From positions 62,001-126,000 of the forward strand of contig JACPDX010000013.1 of the NCBI GenBank assembly GCA_016183805.1: a DNA stretch of 64,000 bases, read 5' to 3'. Position 1 is the stretch's first letter. Every line of letters begins with the position of its first letter. Shown here in pieces: positions 40,130 to 49,186 of the stretch. The notes under the pieces are model-generated. The model was not told the DNA's origin and ran no database searches. It saw only the letters and a list, made by a program, of their open reading frames with translations. Source of the DNA: Bacteroidota bacterium. Lineage in GTDB: Bacteria; Bacteroidota; Bacteroidia; Flavobacteriales_E; Vicingaceae. The position numbers and the translations under genes are program-made.

Positions 40130-41088
40130 ATTCTTGCTTTTAATATTAATCCAGCACTACCACTGATGTAAAATGTGTTCGACGATATGAATCGTATTTT
40201 ATAAAAAGTGTTGGTAAATCCATCACCATTAATATCAAAAACTTCATTCCAAACATGTTCGCTTCCAATATCCATATTAGATACTATTGTTTTTTCTCCT
40301 ATACAAACCTTAAAACCGCCATATCCATCTACTGAGTAATATGAATATGTATGGCCAAAATAGTTTCTTGAATAATTTAAAACTTCATCCATTACTAAAC
40401 CATAATTGCCAACTCCAGTACCTTGACCGTTTGATAAATAAATATCGTTAGGAATTTCATAAGCATTTAATCCACCAAGTTCTACTGAAAAAGCAGTATT
40501 GTTTGATAAGTTAAAGCCATTCTCATTACCATGCTCATACCTATCATTAGATAAAATAACAACTTTATTATCTACAATTCGAGAAGTCCGAAAGTTAAAT
40601 CCGTTGTAATTCATCTTCCCTTTATAAATAAAAGTTTGACCATTATTTATTGTAGTTTTAATAGTGCAAGACATTGGACTACAGGTTCCAATTACTCCAA
40701 TTCCTTCATCTGTTTTTCCGATAAAAGTAGCAACATCTTTTATTGACCATGTTTGCCCTCCATCAGTTGTTACATAAACATCATTATTCATTAAACACAT
40801 TCCCTTAGTTTCACCAAAAAACTCAAGACCTTTACAGGTTTTACTGGTAGCTACTGTAATAGTAGTCCAGCTACTTCCTCCATCAGTAGTTTTGTATATA
40901 AAACCAGATTCGGAAGCAGCATAGCCGACAGATGGTGAAGGGAAAGAGAAGTATTTTATTTCAGAAGCTCCAATAATAGTCATATCCTTTTCAATTTCCA
41001 TAACTGGAATAATTTCAGTTATTTTTTTTTCACAGGAAGTCGATAATAAATAGACCGTTATTAGGCTAAGTTTAAATAACTTATTCAT
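40126..41088 (-). CDS. Ycf48/BNR-like lipoprotein
   Basis: LSTSCEKK lipobox; SVGYAASESGFIYKTTDGGSSWTTI repeats; start corrected to MNKLFKL. Confidence 0.75.
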   Translation of the reverse strand: MNKLFKLSLITVYLLSTSCEKKITEIIPVMEIEKDMTIIGASEIKYFSFPSPSVGYAASESGFIYKTTDGGSSWTTITVATSKTCKGLEFFGETKGMCLMNNDVYVTTDGGQTWSIKDVATFIGKTDEGIGVIGTCSPMSCTIKTTINNGQTFIYKGKMNYNGFNFRTSRIVDNKVVILSNDRYEHGNENGFNLSNNTAFSVELGGLNAYEIPNDIYLSNGQGTGVGNYGLVMDEVLNYSRNYFGHTYSYYSVDGYGGFKVCIGEKTIVSNMDIGSEHVWNEVFDINGDGFTNTFYKIRFISSNTFYISGSAGLILKARI

Positions 41089-41095
41089 TTCAATT

Positions 41096-42343
41096 TTATT
41101 GATAAATAATCTTAGTGTCGTACATTTCTCCATCAATATTTATTTTTACAGAATAAATACCTTTGGGATAAGAACTTAAATTTATGGAATAGTGATTTAG
41201 TAAGTTGTCTTCTTTAAGTATTTTTCTTCCCATCATATCATAAATCTCTATTGAGGCAGTTTTACCTTTAAAATCCACATTAAAATTTCCATTTCCAGGA
41301 TTGGGATAAATTAACAATTTGTTATCGTTGGCAAAATCATCTATTCCTATTGGAGTATCCATTTTACCAAACATACCATATATGCCTCCTACAATTCCAA
41401 AATTTATGTTCGGTATTGAAATAGAATATGCTGCCGACATTGGAGATAAAGTCCCATCTATAGTCCATGTGCTTCCTCCATTAGTAGTTTTAATTACCTT
41501 CCCTAATAAGGTAGATGCATATCCAACAGTAGAATTGGCAAAACTAAATTCAGTAATTTGATCTGTTCCCGTAGGATTAGTTACTTGTGTCCAAGTAGTT
41601 CCTGCATTAGTTGTTCTTAAAAGTATTCCATTATTTATACAAGAAATTACTCCGTTGTTAGCATCAGAAAAATTAATATCTCTAAAGTAATTGCTAGCAA
41701 TCCCTGAACTTAATGTATCCCATGTGCTACCTCCATCTAAAGTTTTATAAATCCTTCCTATTCCTCCTCCTGTGTCATCTCCTCCTACAACATATCCAGT
41801 AGTAGCACTTGTAAAATATATACTCTTTAATCTCTGAAAATATGCAGGCATTGTTAATGGAGTCCAATTAGCTCCCCCATCGATAGTTTTTAATACCCAC
41901 ATTTCATAAAAACCACCTGCTATATATCCGATATTTTGGTCAACAAAATAAACTGATTCAAAAGCTTCCTTGTGTGATGTATTAGGATTGATATAATATT
42001 GAGTGCTCCAAGTATTTCCTCCGTTGGTTGTTTTAGCTATTAATCCACCATCACCAACAGCAAAACCTAAATTTGCATTAATAAAGGTTATATCTCTAAC
42101 CCCAGATTTAACTGTTGCTACATTTGTCCATGTTGTTCCACCATTCGTTGTTTTTTTTATTTTACTGCTATCTCCAGCCGTAGGTGCTATTCCACCAATA
42201 AACCCAACATTCTTATCTAAAAAATGTACGGCATCTAATAGGTAATATCCACCTGCTAATGAAGTGTTTACGGTCCACTGAGCAAATACTGAAGAATTTA
42301 CTATAATAAAAAGCAATAATGGCAAAAAGTACTTTGTTTTCAT
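41096..42343 (-). CDS. Ycf48-like repeat, T9SS-sorted protein
   Basis: Repeated NxGFAVGDGGLIAKTTNGGNTW units; C-terminal sorting tail; start corrected to MKTKYFLPLLLF. Confidence 0.88.
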   Translation of the reverse strand: MKTKYFLPLLLFIIVNSSVFAQWTVNTSLAGGYYLLDAVHFLDKNVGFIGGIAPTAGDSSKIKKTTNGGTTWTNVATVKSGVRDITFINANLGFAVGDGGLIAKTTNGGNTWSTQYYINPNTSHKEAFESVYFVDQNIGYIAGGFYEMWVLKTIDGGANWTPLTMPAYFQRLKSIYFTSATTGYVVGGDDTGGGIGRIYKTLDGGSTWDTLSSGIASNYFRDINFSDANNGVISCINNGILLRTTNAGTTWTQVTNPTGTDQITEFSFANSTVGYASTLLGKVIKTTNGGSTWTIDGTLSPMSAAYSISIPNINFGIVGGIYGMFGKMDTPIGIDDFANDNKLLIYPNPGNGNFNVDFKGKTASIEIYDMMGRKILKEDNLLNHYSINLSSYPKGIYSVKINIDGEMYDTKIIYQ

Positions 42344-42381
42344 AATCTTAAAGTTTAAGTTGTTTGTATTATTGATTTCTA

Positions 42382-42427
42382 CAAAACTAGTTGATACAGT
42401 ACTTATATGACTCATCCATTTGGACGA
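42382..42427 (-). promoter_or_regulatory. Promoter/operator module copy 2: TAGTTTTG box and TCATCCATTTGGACGA
   Basis: 39/46 identity with 37759-37804, same spacing. Confidence 0.65.
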
Positions 42428-43818
42428 TTTTCTATGTCATTGGCTTTTTTTACTGCTTGTGTTCGATTACTAACATCCAGTTTTTCGTAAATCTTATTAA
42501 GATGAGTTCTTATTGTATTAACAGAGACAAACAATGTTTCTCCAATTTCTTTATTCGTTTTTCCTTTCGATAATTCTTCTAGTACTTCTAATTCACGCTC
42601 GGATAAAGGATTATTCAAATTAGCATTTAAGTTTTCTTTAATTGTATCCATTACACTCGTTTGTTCCTTTTTGTAGTTTAGTAATTCAATTTTTTTGATG
42701 TATACATCTAATTGATGCCTAATTTCATTTTCTTGAATATTTTTTTTGAATTTGTAATTTCTAAACCATAAATAAGAAGAAATAATTAAAAGAATAATAA
42801 AACCGATTAAACCAAATAATGTATAATTTTTTAGTTTCTTATCTTTTTCCAAAACTTCAATATTTTTTTTCTGTAAGGCTATTTCTTGCTCTTTTTTTTC
42901 CAGTTGGTATTTTTTCTCCAACTCAGCAATTTTTTCAACTTTCGTTTTATCTAGTAATTCATTATCTAAATTACTATAAATAGAGAGAATTTCATACGCT
43001 TTTTTATAGTCCCCAAATCTAAAATTGCCTACTTCTAAATAAGCAGCTCCTAAATTATTTAATACTATAGCTTCTCCTTTCTTGTCCCCAATATTTGTAA
43101 ATGAATTTAAAGCTTCATTAAAAGACTGTATAATTAATTCAAAGTTTTCTTCATAATCCAAAGCATTAGCAAAGCTTAGAGAGCTAACTGCTATCAGTCG
43201 ACTATCACCTAATATTTTGGATTGTTCTAGTCCTTTTTTATGATAATTAAGAGATTGTTCTGAATCACCCATTATCCCATACAAAATGCCTAATGAATTA
43301 TAACAATTTATTACTCCATATAAATTGTTAATTTCCGTATATAAATTCATCGCCTTGTTTAAATACTCTATAGATAATTTGTTATCTTCCAGAAATTTAT
43401 AGGTATTCCCAATATTGTGGAACAAGTTTGCAATATTTTCCTTATCCCCATTTTGTTCGATTATTTTCAATGCTTTTAGATAATATTCTATTGTTTTAGA
43501 ATAATTTCCATTTTGTTCTTCATATAATGCTAATATATTATAAGAAGCAGCTACACCTCTATCGTAATTTAGCTTTTCAGATAATTTTAAAGTTTCAGCA
43601 GCAATCTTTTTAGAATCTTCGGGATTTGATCTTAAAAGGTTTAATCCCAAATCTTTTAATAAAGTTATTTTGTTTGTATCTTCTTCTGCTTTCTCTAATT
43701 CTTTTAATAATCTGATAACGGTAGTATCTTTTGAAGCAATTTGATATTTTTCTTTAGCTAGTAAGATTATAGTTAATAAGGAAAATAAAAAACAGAAAAT
43801 TATTTTTTTAGATATCAT
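42412..43818 (-). CDS. TPR sensor-like protein with TM and C-terminal LuxR-type HTH
   Basis: TPR repeats; FGLIGFIILLIISSYLWF TM; LSERELEVLEELSKGKTNKEIGETLFVSVNTIRTHLNKIYEKLDVSNRTQAVKKA. Confidence 0.93.
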   Translation of the reverse strand: MISKKIIFCFLFSLLTIILLAKEKYQIASKDTTVIRLLKELEKAEEDTNKITLLKDLGLNLLRSNPEDSKKIAAETLKLSEKLNYDRGVAASYNILALYEEQNGNYSKTIEYYLKALKIIEQNGDKENIANLFHNIGNTYKFLEDNKLSIEYLNKAMNLYTEINNLYGVINCYNSLGILYGIMGDSEQSLNYHKKGLEQSKILGDSRLIAVSSLSFANALDYEENFELIIQSFNEALNSFTNIGDKKGEAIVLNNLGAAYLEVGNFRFGDYKKAYEILSIYSNLDNELLDKTKVEKIAELEKKYQLEKKEQEIALQKKNIEVLEKDKKLKNYTLFGLIGFIILLIISSYLWFRNYKFKKNIQENEIRHQLDVYIKKIELLNYKKEQTSVMDTIKENLNANLNNPLSERELEVLEELSKGKTNKEIGETLFVSVNTIRTHLNKIYEKLDVSNRTQAVKKANDIENRPNG

Positions 43819-43891
43819 TTTTTAGGGTTTTATTAAATTGATTTAGAATTGGCAGGATTGAGATAGGGTGCAAAATTGTGTAAAATAAAAT

Positions 43892-43972
43892 ACTTCTCAC
43901 AATAAATGAGGTAAAAAAGTGGTCGCATCGGGAATCGAACCCGAATCTACAGTTTAGGAAACTACTATTCTA
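43892..43972 (-). repeat. 81-bp direct repeat, copy 2 (within and 3' of intact tRNA-Arg)
   Basis: Identical to 35337-35417. Confidence 0.93.
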
Positions 43973-43991
43973 TCCGTTGAACTATGCAACC
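43920..43991 (-). tRNA. tRNA-Arg(CCT)
   Basis: GGTTGCATAGTTCAACGGATAGAATAGTAGTTTCCTAAACTGTAGATTCGGGTTCGATTCCCGATGCGACCA; loop TTCCTAA. Confidence 0.93.
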
Positions 43992-44080
43992 AGAAATTTT
44001 TCTCAAAAATAATATAATCTAAACGAAAAAACCTTTTATTATCTCCTAGATTGTTATTCCTTCCTATCTTTGCAAACGTA

Positions 44081-44494
44081 ATGTCGAAATTCACTTTAAA
44101 CATAGAAGAAGATTATGATTTTAGCTTGATAGGAATTAGTTGTCATGCTAAAGATTTTAAACTTTGTTTTGAGTTTAACAGATTGTTGGAAATTAATTTT
44201 ATTCGGAAAGAAGATTTAGACATTGACTCCAAAAAAATGAAAGGAAACTTTGCTCTTTATGAATTTATTGACGAAGATAATTTTTTGGATTATTACCTGA
44301 TTTCGAATAGAAGTAATACAGGAGTTTTAATTCCGGAGCATAAAACCATCGATTATTTTTTGTTGTTAAAGGGAGCTACCAACGACGATATTATTGATGA
44401 TATTTTACAAAAAATAAGCGTCTTACAAATTGTGTTAACAGCCTATAAAATAGATGTTGATACGTTAAAATCGAAACAAAATTTAATATTCTAA
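44081..44494 (+). CDS. IPExxxVDY family protein
   Basis: LIPEHKTIDYFLLLKG motif; start at MSKFTLNIEEDYDF. Confidence 0.85.
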   Translation: MSKFTLNIEEDYDFSLIGISCHAKDFKLCFEFNRLLEINFIRKEDLDIDSKKMKGNFALYEFIDEDNFLDYYLISNRSNTGVLIPEHKTIDYFLLLKGATNDDIIDDILQKISVLQIVLTAYKIDVDTLKSKQNLIF

Positions 44495-45921
44495 TGTTTA
44501 CAAAAAAAACAAAAATAGTTGCAACACTGGGGCCGGCAACATCAACAAAAGAAGTGATTACCCAAATTATTGAAGCAGGAGTGAATGTTTGCCGAGTAAA
44601 TTTTTCGCACGGAAGCTACAATGACCACGAAAAAACGATTAACATTATTCGTGAAATTAGCATCGAAAAAAAGTTGAATGTGGCTATTCTTGCCGACCTT
44701 CAAGGACCAAAAATTAGAGTTGGTGAGATTGAAAATAATGGTATTTTATTAGAAAATGGTAAAGACATTATTTTTACTTCAACTAAATGTATTGGCAACC
44801 TAACCAAAGTTTACATCAGCTATCAAAATTTTCCTAAAGATGTTTCTCCGGGAGAAACTATATTGCTTGACGATGGAAAATTAAATTTGGTAATTAAATC
44901 CACCAACAAAAAAGATGAAGTGGTTGCAACTGTTGTTCATGGCGGTAAGTTATCATCAAACAAAGGAGTAAATCTTCCTAATACTAAAATATCATTGCCT
45001 TGTTTAACTCCAAAAGATATTGAGGATTTGAATTTTGCCTTAAAAATGGATGTGCCATGGATTGGGCTTTCGTTTGTGCGAACTGCAAGAGATATCATTG
45101 AATTAAAACATTTAATTACTGAAGCAAAAAGTGATGCTCGAGTAGTTGCTAAAATTGAAAAGCCTGAGGCTATAAAAGAAATTGATGATATTTTAAAAGT
45201 AACTGATGCAATAATGGTAGCCAGAGGCGATTTAGGGGTTGAAATTCCTTTTCAGCAAGTACCACTTATCCAAAAAATGTTGGTTAAAAAAAGCATGAAA
45301 GCCGGTAAACCGGTAATTATTGCTACTCAAATGATGGAAAGTATGATTGAAAACATTACACCTACCAGAGCTGAAGTAACCGATGTTGCCAATGCTGTTT
45401 TAGATGGAGCTGATGCGGTTATGCTTAGTGCTGAAACTTCTGTTGGAAAACACCCCGTTAAAGTGATTGAAAACATGGTTAAAATTATTAACGATGTAGA
45501 ATCTCACGAAAGTGTTTACAACTATGAATTTGCCCCTGAGGAAGACAATCACGACCGGTACATTACCGATTCCATTTGTTTTAATGCTTGTCGTTTGGCT
45601 CAACGGGTAAATGCACAGGCAATTGTTACCATGACTTTTTCGGGCTATACAGCATTCAAAATTTCTAGTTTTAGGCCAAAAGCCTGGATTTTTGTTTTTA
45701 CCGGAAACAAATCTATTCTAAACATGCTAAGTTTAGTGTGGGGTGTAAAAGCTTTTTATTACGATAAATATGTGAGTACCGACCATACCATTGCCGATAT
45801 TAAGTACATTCTTAAAAAAGAAGGTTTTGTAAAAACCAAAGACTTGATTATTAATATTGCTAGTGTGCCGATTTCCGAAAAAGGTCAAGCAAACATGATG
45901 AAATTGAGCTATATTGAGTAG
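44494..45921 (+). CDS. pyk: Pyruvate kinase
   Basis: KIVATLGPATSTKEVI; MVARGDLGVEIPFQQVPLIQK; VIIATQMMESMI. Confidence 0.97.
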   Translation: MFTKKTKIVATLGPATSTKEVITQIIEAGVNVCRVNFSHGSYNDHEKTINIIREISIEKKLNVAILADLQGPKIRVGEIENNGILLENGKDIIFTSTKCIGNLTKVYISYQNFPKDVSPGETILLDDGKLNLVIKSTNKKDEVVATVVHGGKLSSNKGVNLPNTKISLPCLTPKDIEDLNFALKMDVPWIGLSFVRTARDIIELKHLITEAKSDARVVAKIEKPEAIKEIDDILKVTDAIMVARGDLGVEIPFQQVPLIQKMLVKKSMKAGKPVIIATQMMESMIENITPTRAEVTDVANAVLDGADAVMLSAETSVGKHPVKVIENMVKIINDVESHESVYNYEFAPEEDNHDRYITDSICFNACRLAQRVNAQAIVTMTFSGYTAFKISSFRPKAWIFVFTGNKSILNMLSLVWGVKAFYYDKYVSTDHTIADIKYILKKEGFVKTKDLIINIASVPISEKGQANMMKLSYIE

Positions 45922-45945
45922 AGACGTATAATTATACGTCTCTAC
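45918..45945. repeat. Perfect 28-bp palindrome between convergent genes
   Basis: GTAGAGACGTATAATTATACGTCTCTAC; includes the pyk stop codon. Confidence 0.9.
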
Positions 45946-45947
45946 TT

Positions 45948-47846
45948 TCAATACGCTCGTTGGTTTTTTCCTTCGAAATAGTTGATAAAGGCTTGATTGA
46001 CTACTTTGTTACCACCGGGAGTTGGATAGTTTCCTGTAAAATACCAATCGCCTTTGTGGTCAGGGCAAGCATCGTGTAAGCCTTCAATGGTTTGAAAAAT
46101 AATTTCCACTTTTGCTTTAATACCTTCTGGAGTTAATATTTCCGAGATTTTTTTTGAAATTTCTTCCGCAGTAAAAGGTCTATAAATGTCTTTTACATGA
46201 TTTATAATTTGCTCTTTTGGAAGATGTTCTTGTGCTTTACATTTATCGTAAACATCATTAATAATATGTTCCTGTTTAGTGTCTTTAAGCAATTCAATGG
46301 TTGCAGAAAAAGCAATAAAATCGCCCAATTTTGCCATGTCAATCCCATAACAATCGGGATAACGAATTTGTGGAGCAGATGAAACCACCACAATTTTTTT
46401 AGGATTTAAACGGTCTAATATTTTTAAAATACTTTGTTTTAACGTGGTTCCTCTAACAATAGAATCGTCGATAACTACTAAATTATCGGTTGGATAAACC
46501 GTTCCATAAGCAATATCGTAAACGTGAGCCACGAGGTCGTCACGATTATTATCTTGAGTAATAAATGTACGAAGTTTTGCATCTTTAATGGCTATTTTTT
46601 CGATACGATTTCTTAGGGCTAAAATTTCTGCTAAATCATGGTCAGAAGGGTTGTTACCTAAAGCTTTTATTTTTTCCAATTTTATTTCATTCAATTTGTC
46701 TTGTAAACCTTTCATTAAACCATAAAAGGATACTTCGGCTGTATTTGGAATAAATGAAAAAACAGAATTTTTTAAATCAGTATCTATGGCAGTTAACACT
46801 TGGTCACAAACGTTTCTTCCCAATTGTTTACGCTCTTTATAAATGTCTTTGTCCGAGCCTCTTGAGAAATATATTCGCTCAAACGAACAAGGTGTTTTTT
46901 TGAGTGGTGTTTTAACCATTTCTTCGCTTACTTTACCATCTTTTTTAATGATAAGAGCATGACCCGGTTTAATTTCATGAATAGTTTCTATCGGCACGTT
47001 AAAGGCAGTTTGAATAACAGGTCGTTCTGATGTTACCACCACCACTTCATCATCTTTATAATAAAATTCGGGACGAATTCCTGATGGATCTCTCAATACA
47101 AAAGCATCACCATGACCCAATAAACCGGCCATAACATAGCCGCCATCCCAATCTAATGAGGAATTGACTAATATTTTTTTAACATCCAGATTTTTTGCAA
47201 TTAGTGTGGATATTTCTTGATGGGAAAATCCTTGTTCTTTAAACTTATCAAATTGTTCTTGATTTTCTACATCCAAAAAATGACCAATTTTTTCCATCAC
47301 AGTAACCGTATCCGATTTTTCTTTGGGATGTTGGCCAATAGAAACTAACAAGTTAAAAAGTTCATCAACATTGGTTAAGTTAAAGTTTCCTGCAACAACT
47401 AAATTTCTGGTCATCCAATTGTTTTGACGTAAAAATGGATGGCATTGTTCAATACTATTTCCGCCATACGTTCCATAGCGAAGGTGTCCAAGAAATAATT
47501 CGCCCGAAAAAGCAACATTTTTCTTTAACCAAGCAGCATCTTTTAACTTTTCAGGCGATTTTTGATATACATTTTCAAATTTCGCATGTATTTTTTCAAA
47601 TATTTCTTTAATGGCTTGAGGGGTATTTGAACGGTACCTACTAATGTAGCGTTGACCGGGTTCTACATCAAATTTAATGTTTACCAGCCCCGCACCATCT
47701 TGCCCACGATTGTGTTGTTTTTCCATTAAAAGATACATTTTGTTAATTCCGTAAGTAACAGAACCGTATTTTTCAATGTAGTAATCCAGTGGTTTTAATA
47801 ACCTAACCATTGCAATTCCACACTCGTGTTTTATAGCATCGCTCAT
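45948..47846 (-). CDS. Amidophosphoribosyltransferase-family protein (PurF-like, class II glutamine amidotransferase)
   Basis: N-terminal HECGIAMVRL; NRGQDGAGLV; VVIDDSIVRGTTLKQSILKIL PRTase motif. Confidence 0.88.
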   Translation of the reverse strand: MSDAIKHECGIAMVRLLKPLDYYIEKYGSVTYGINKMYLLMEKQHNRGQDGAGLVNIKFDVEPGQRYISRYRSNTPQAIKEIFEKIHAKFENVYQKSPEKLKDAAWLKKNVAFSGELFLGHLRYGTYGGNSIEQCHPFLRQNNWMTRNLVVAGNFNLTNVDELFNLLVSIGQHPKEKSDTVTVMEKIGHFLDVENQEQFDKFKEQGFSHQEISTLIAKNLDVKKILVNSSLDWDGGYVMAGLLGHGDAFVLRDPSGIRPEFYYKDDEVVVVTSERPVIQTAFNVPIETIHEIKPGHALIIKKDGKVSEEMVKTPLKKTPCSFERIYFSRGSDKDIYKERKQLGRNVCDQVLTAIDTDLKNSVFSFIPNTAEVSFYGLMKGLQDKLNEIKLEKIKALGNNPSDHDLAEILALRNRIEKIAIKDAKLRTFITQDNNRDDLVAHVYDIAYGTVYPTDNLVVIDDSIVRGTTLKQSILKILDRLNPKKIVVVSSAPQIRYPDCYGIDMAKLGDFIAFSATIELLKDTKQEHIINDVYDKCKAQEHLPKEQIINHVKDIYRPFTAEEISKKISEILTPEGIKAKVEIIFQTIEGLHDACPDHKGDWYFTGNYPTPGGNKVVNQAFINYFEGKNQRAY

Positions 47847-47938
47847 TTTAAAATTTTAGCCTTGAAAGTTTTGCAAAGTTAACTTTTTTAAGACAAGGAA
47901 AAAGTGGAAAAATAGAAAAAAGAAGATTATTAAAGTTA

Positions 47939-47971
47939 AACCTAAACAGGTTTTAAAAACCTGTTTAGGTT
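47939..47971. repeat. AACCTAAACAGGTTTT family palindrome
   Basis: AACCTAAACAGGTTTTaAAAACCTGTTTAGGTT; variant of 23723-23755 with matched change in both arms. Confidence 0.85.
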
Positions 47972-48024
47972 ATTTATTATCCATAATTATCCTTTTCGTA
48001 AATTTGTACAAAAAAAATACAACT

Positions 48025-49143
48025 ATGAGTTATCAGGAAAAAGATATATTAGAAGCATTAAGCTTTGTTATTGAGCCCGATTTAAAAAAAGACATTGTTG
48101 AGCTTAACCTTGTTTCAAACATTAACATTAAAGACGGCATTATTTATTTCGATTTACAAATAAGTAATCCAGCCATGCACAACAAAAAAAGAATGGTGGA
48201 AGCATGTGAGCTACATTTAAAACGAGTGTTAGGAGCAGAAGTAAAAATCGACATCAATTTTTCTCCCTTACAAAAAGCACCCGAACCAAAAGATAACAGT
48301 AAAATATTACCCAACGTAAAAAACGTTATTGCCATTGCTTCGGGCAAAGGTGGTGTTGGAAAATCAACTGTTACAGCAAATTTAGCAGTTGCTTTGGCTA
48401 AAAAAGGGTACAAAGTAGGTTTGGTTGATGCCGATATTTATGGTCCGTCGATGCCTGTAATGTTTAATGTGGAAGGCGAACGGCCACAATCTATTGAAAT
48501 AGATGGAAAAACTTGGATGCAACCTATTGAAAGTTATGGTGTAAAATTACTTTCTATCGGATTTTTTGCCGGAACCGATCAAGCTGTGGTTTGGAGAGGT
48601 CCAATGGCTACCAGAGCAGTTTCGCAATTGTTTACCGAAGCCAACTGGGGCGAATTAGATTACCTATTAATTGACTTGCCTCCCGGAACTGGCGATATTC
48701 ATTTATCGTTGGTGCAAACTGTTGCAGTAACTGGTGCTGTTATTGTAAGTACCCCACAAAAGGTTGCTTTAATTGATGCACTTAAAGCTGTAGGAATGTT
48801 TAAACTATCTCAAATTAACGTTCCAGTGTTGGGTTTTATCGAAAACATGGCATACTTTACTCCAGCAGAATTACCGAACAACAAATATTATATTTTTGGT
48901 CAAGATGGCTTAAAAAAATTGGCAGAAGCACAAAATTTACCTTTGTTGGGACAAATACCATTGGTACAAAGCATTAGAGAATCTGGTGATGTTGGTCGTC
49001 CTGTTGTTTTACAGGAAAACACCCCTCAAGCCTTAGCTTTTATGGCTTTTGCCGATAATGTAATTGAACAAGTAGAATTGCGTAATAAAACCTTAGACCC
49101 TACCAAAAAAGTAGAGCTAACGAATATGAATGGTTGTTCATAG
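48025..49143 (+). CDS. Mrp/NBP35/ApbC family Fe-S ATPase
   Basis: IASGKGGVGKSTVTANLAVALA; DADIYGPSMPVMF; DLPPGTGDIHL. Confidence 0.95.
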   Translation: MSYQEKDILEALSFVIEPDLKKDIVELNLVSNINIKDGIIYFDLQISNPAMHNKKRMVEACELHLKRVLGAEVKIDINFSPLQKAPEPKDNSKILPNVKNVIAIASGKGGVGKSTVTANLAVALAKKGYKVGLVDADIYGPSMPVMFNVEGERPQSIEIDGKTWMQPIESYGVKLLSIGFFAGTDQAVVWRGPMATRAVSQLFTEANWGELDYLLIDLPPGTGDIHLSLVQTVAVTGAVIVSTPQKVALIDALKAVGMFKLSQINVPVLGFIENMAYFTPAELPNNKYYIFGQDGLKKLAEAQNLPLLGQIPLVQSIRESGDVGRPVVLQENTPQALAFMAFADNVIEQVELRNKTLDPTKKVELTNMNGCS

Positions 49144-49186
49144 AAATAAAAAGTTTAATTTTAACTATTCATAATTAGTGGTTTAA

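Noticed and set aside
41096-42415. Upstream ATG at 42415 for the Ycf48-like T9SS gene
   Set aside because: Would place the promoter/operator module inside the coding region and put 24 residues before an obvious signal peptide; start at 42343 preferred.
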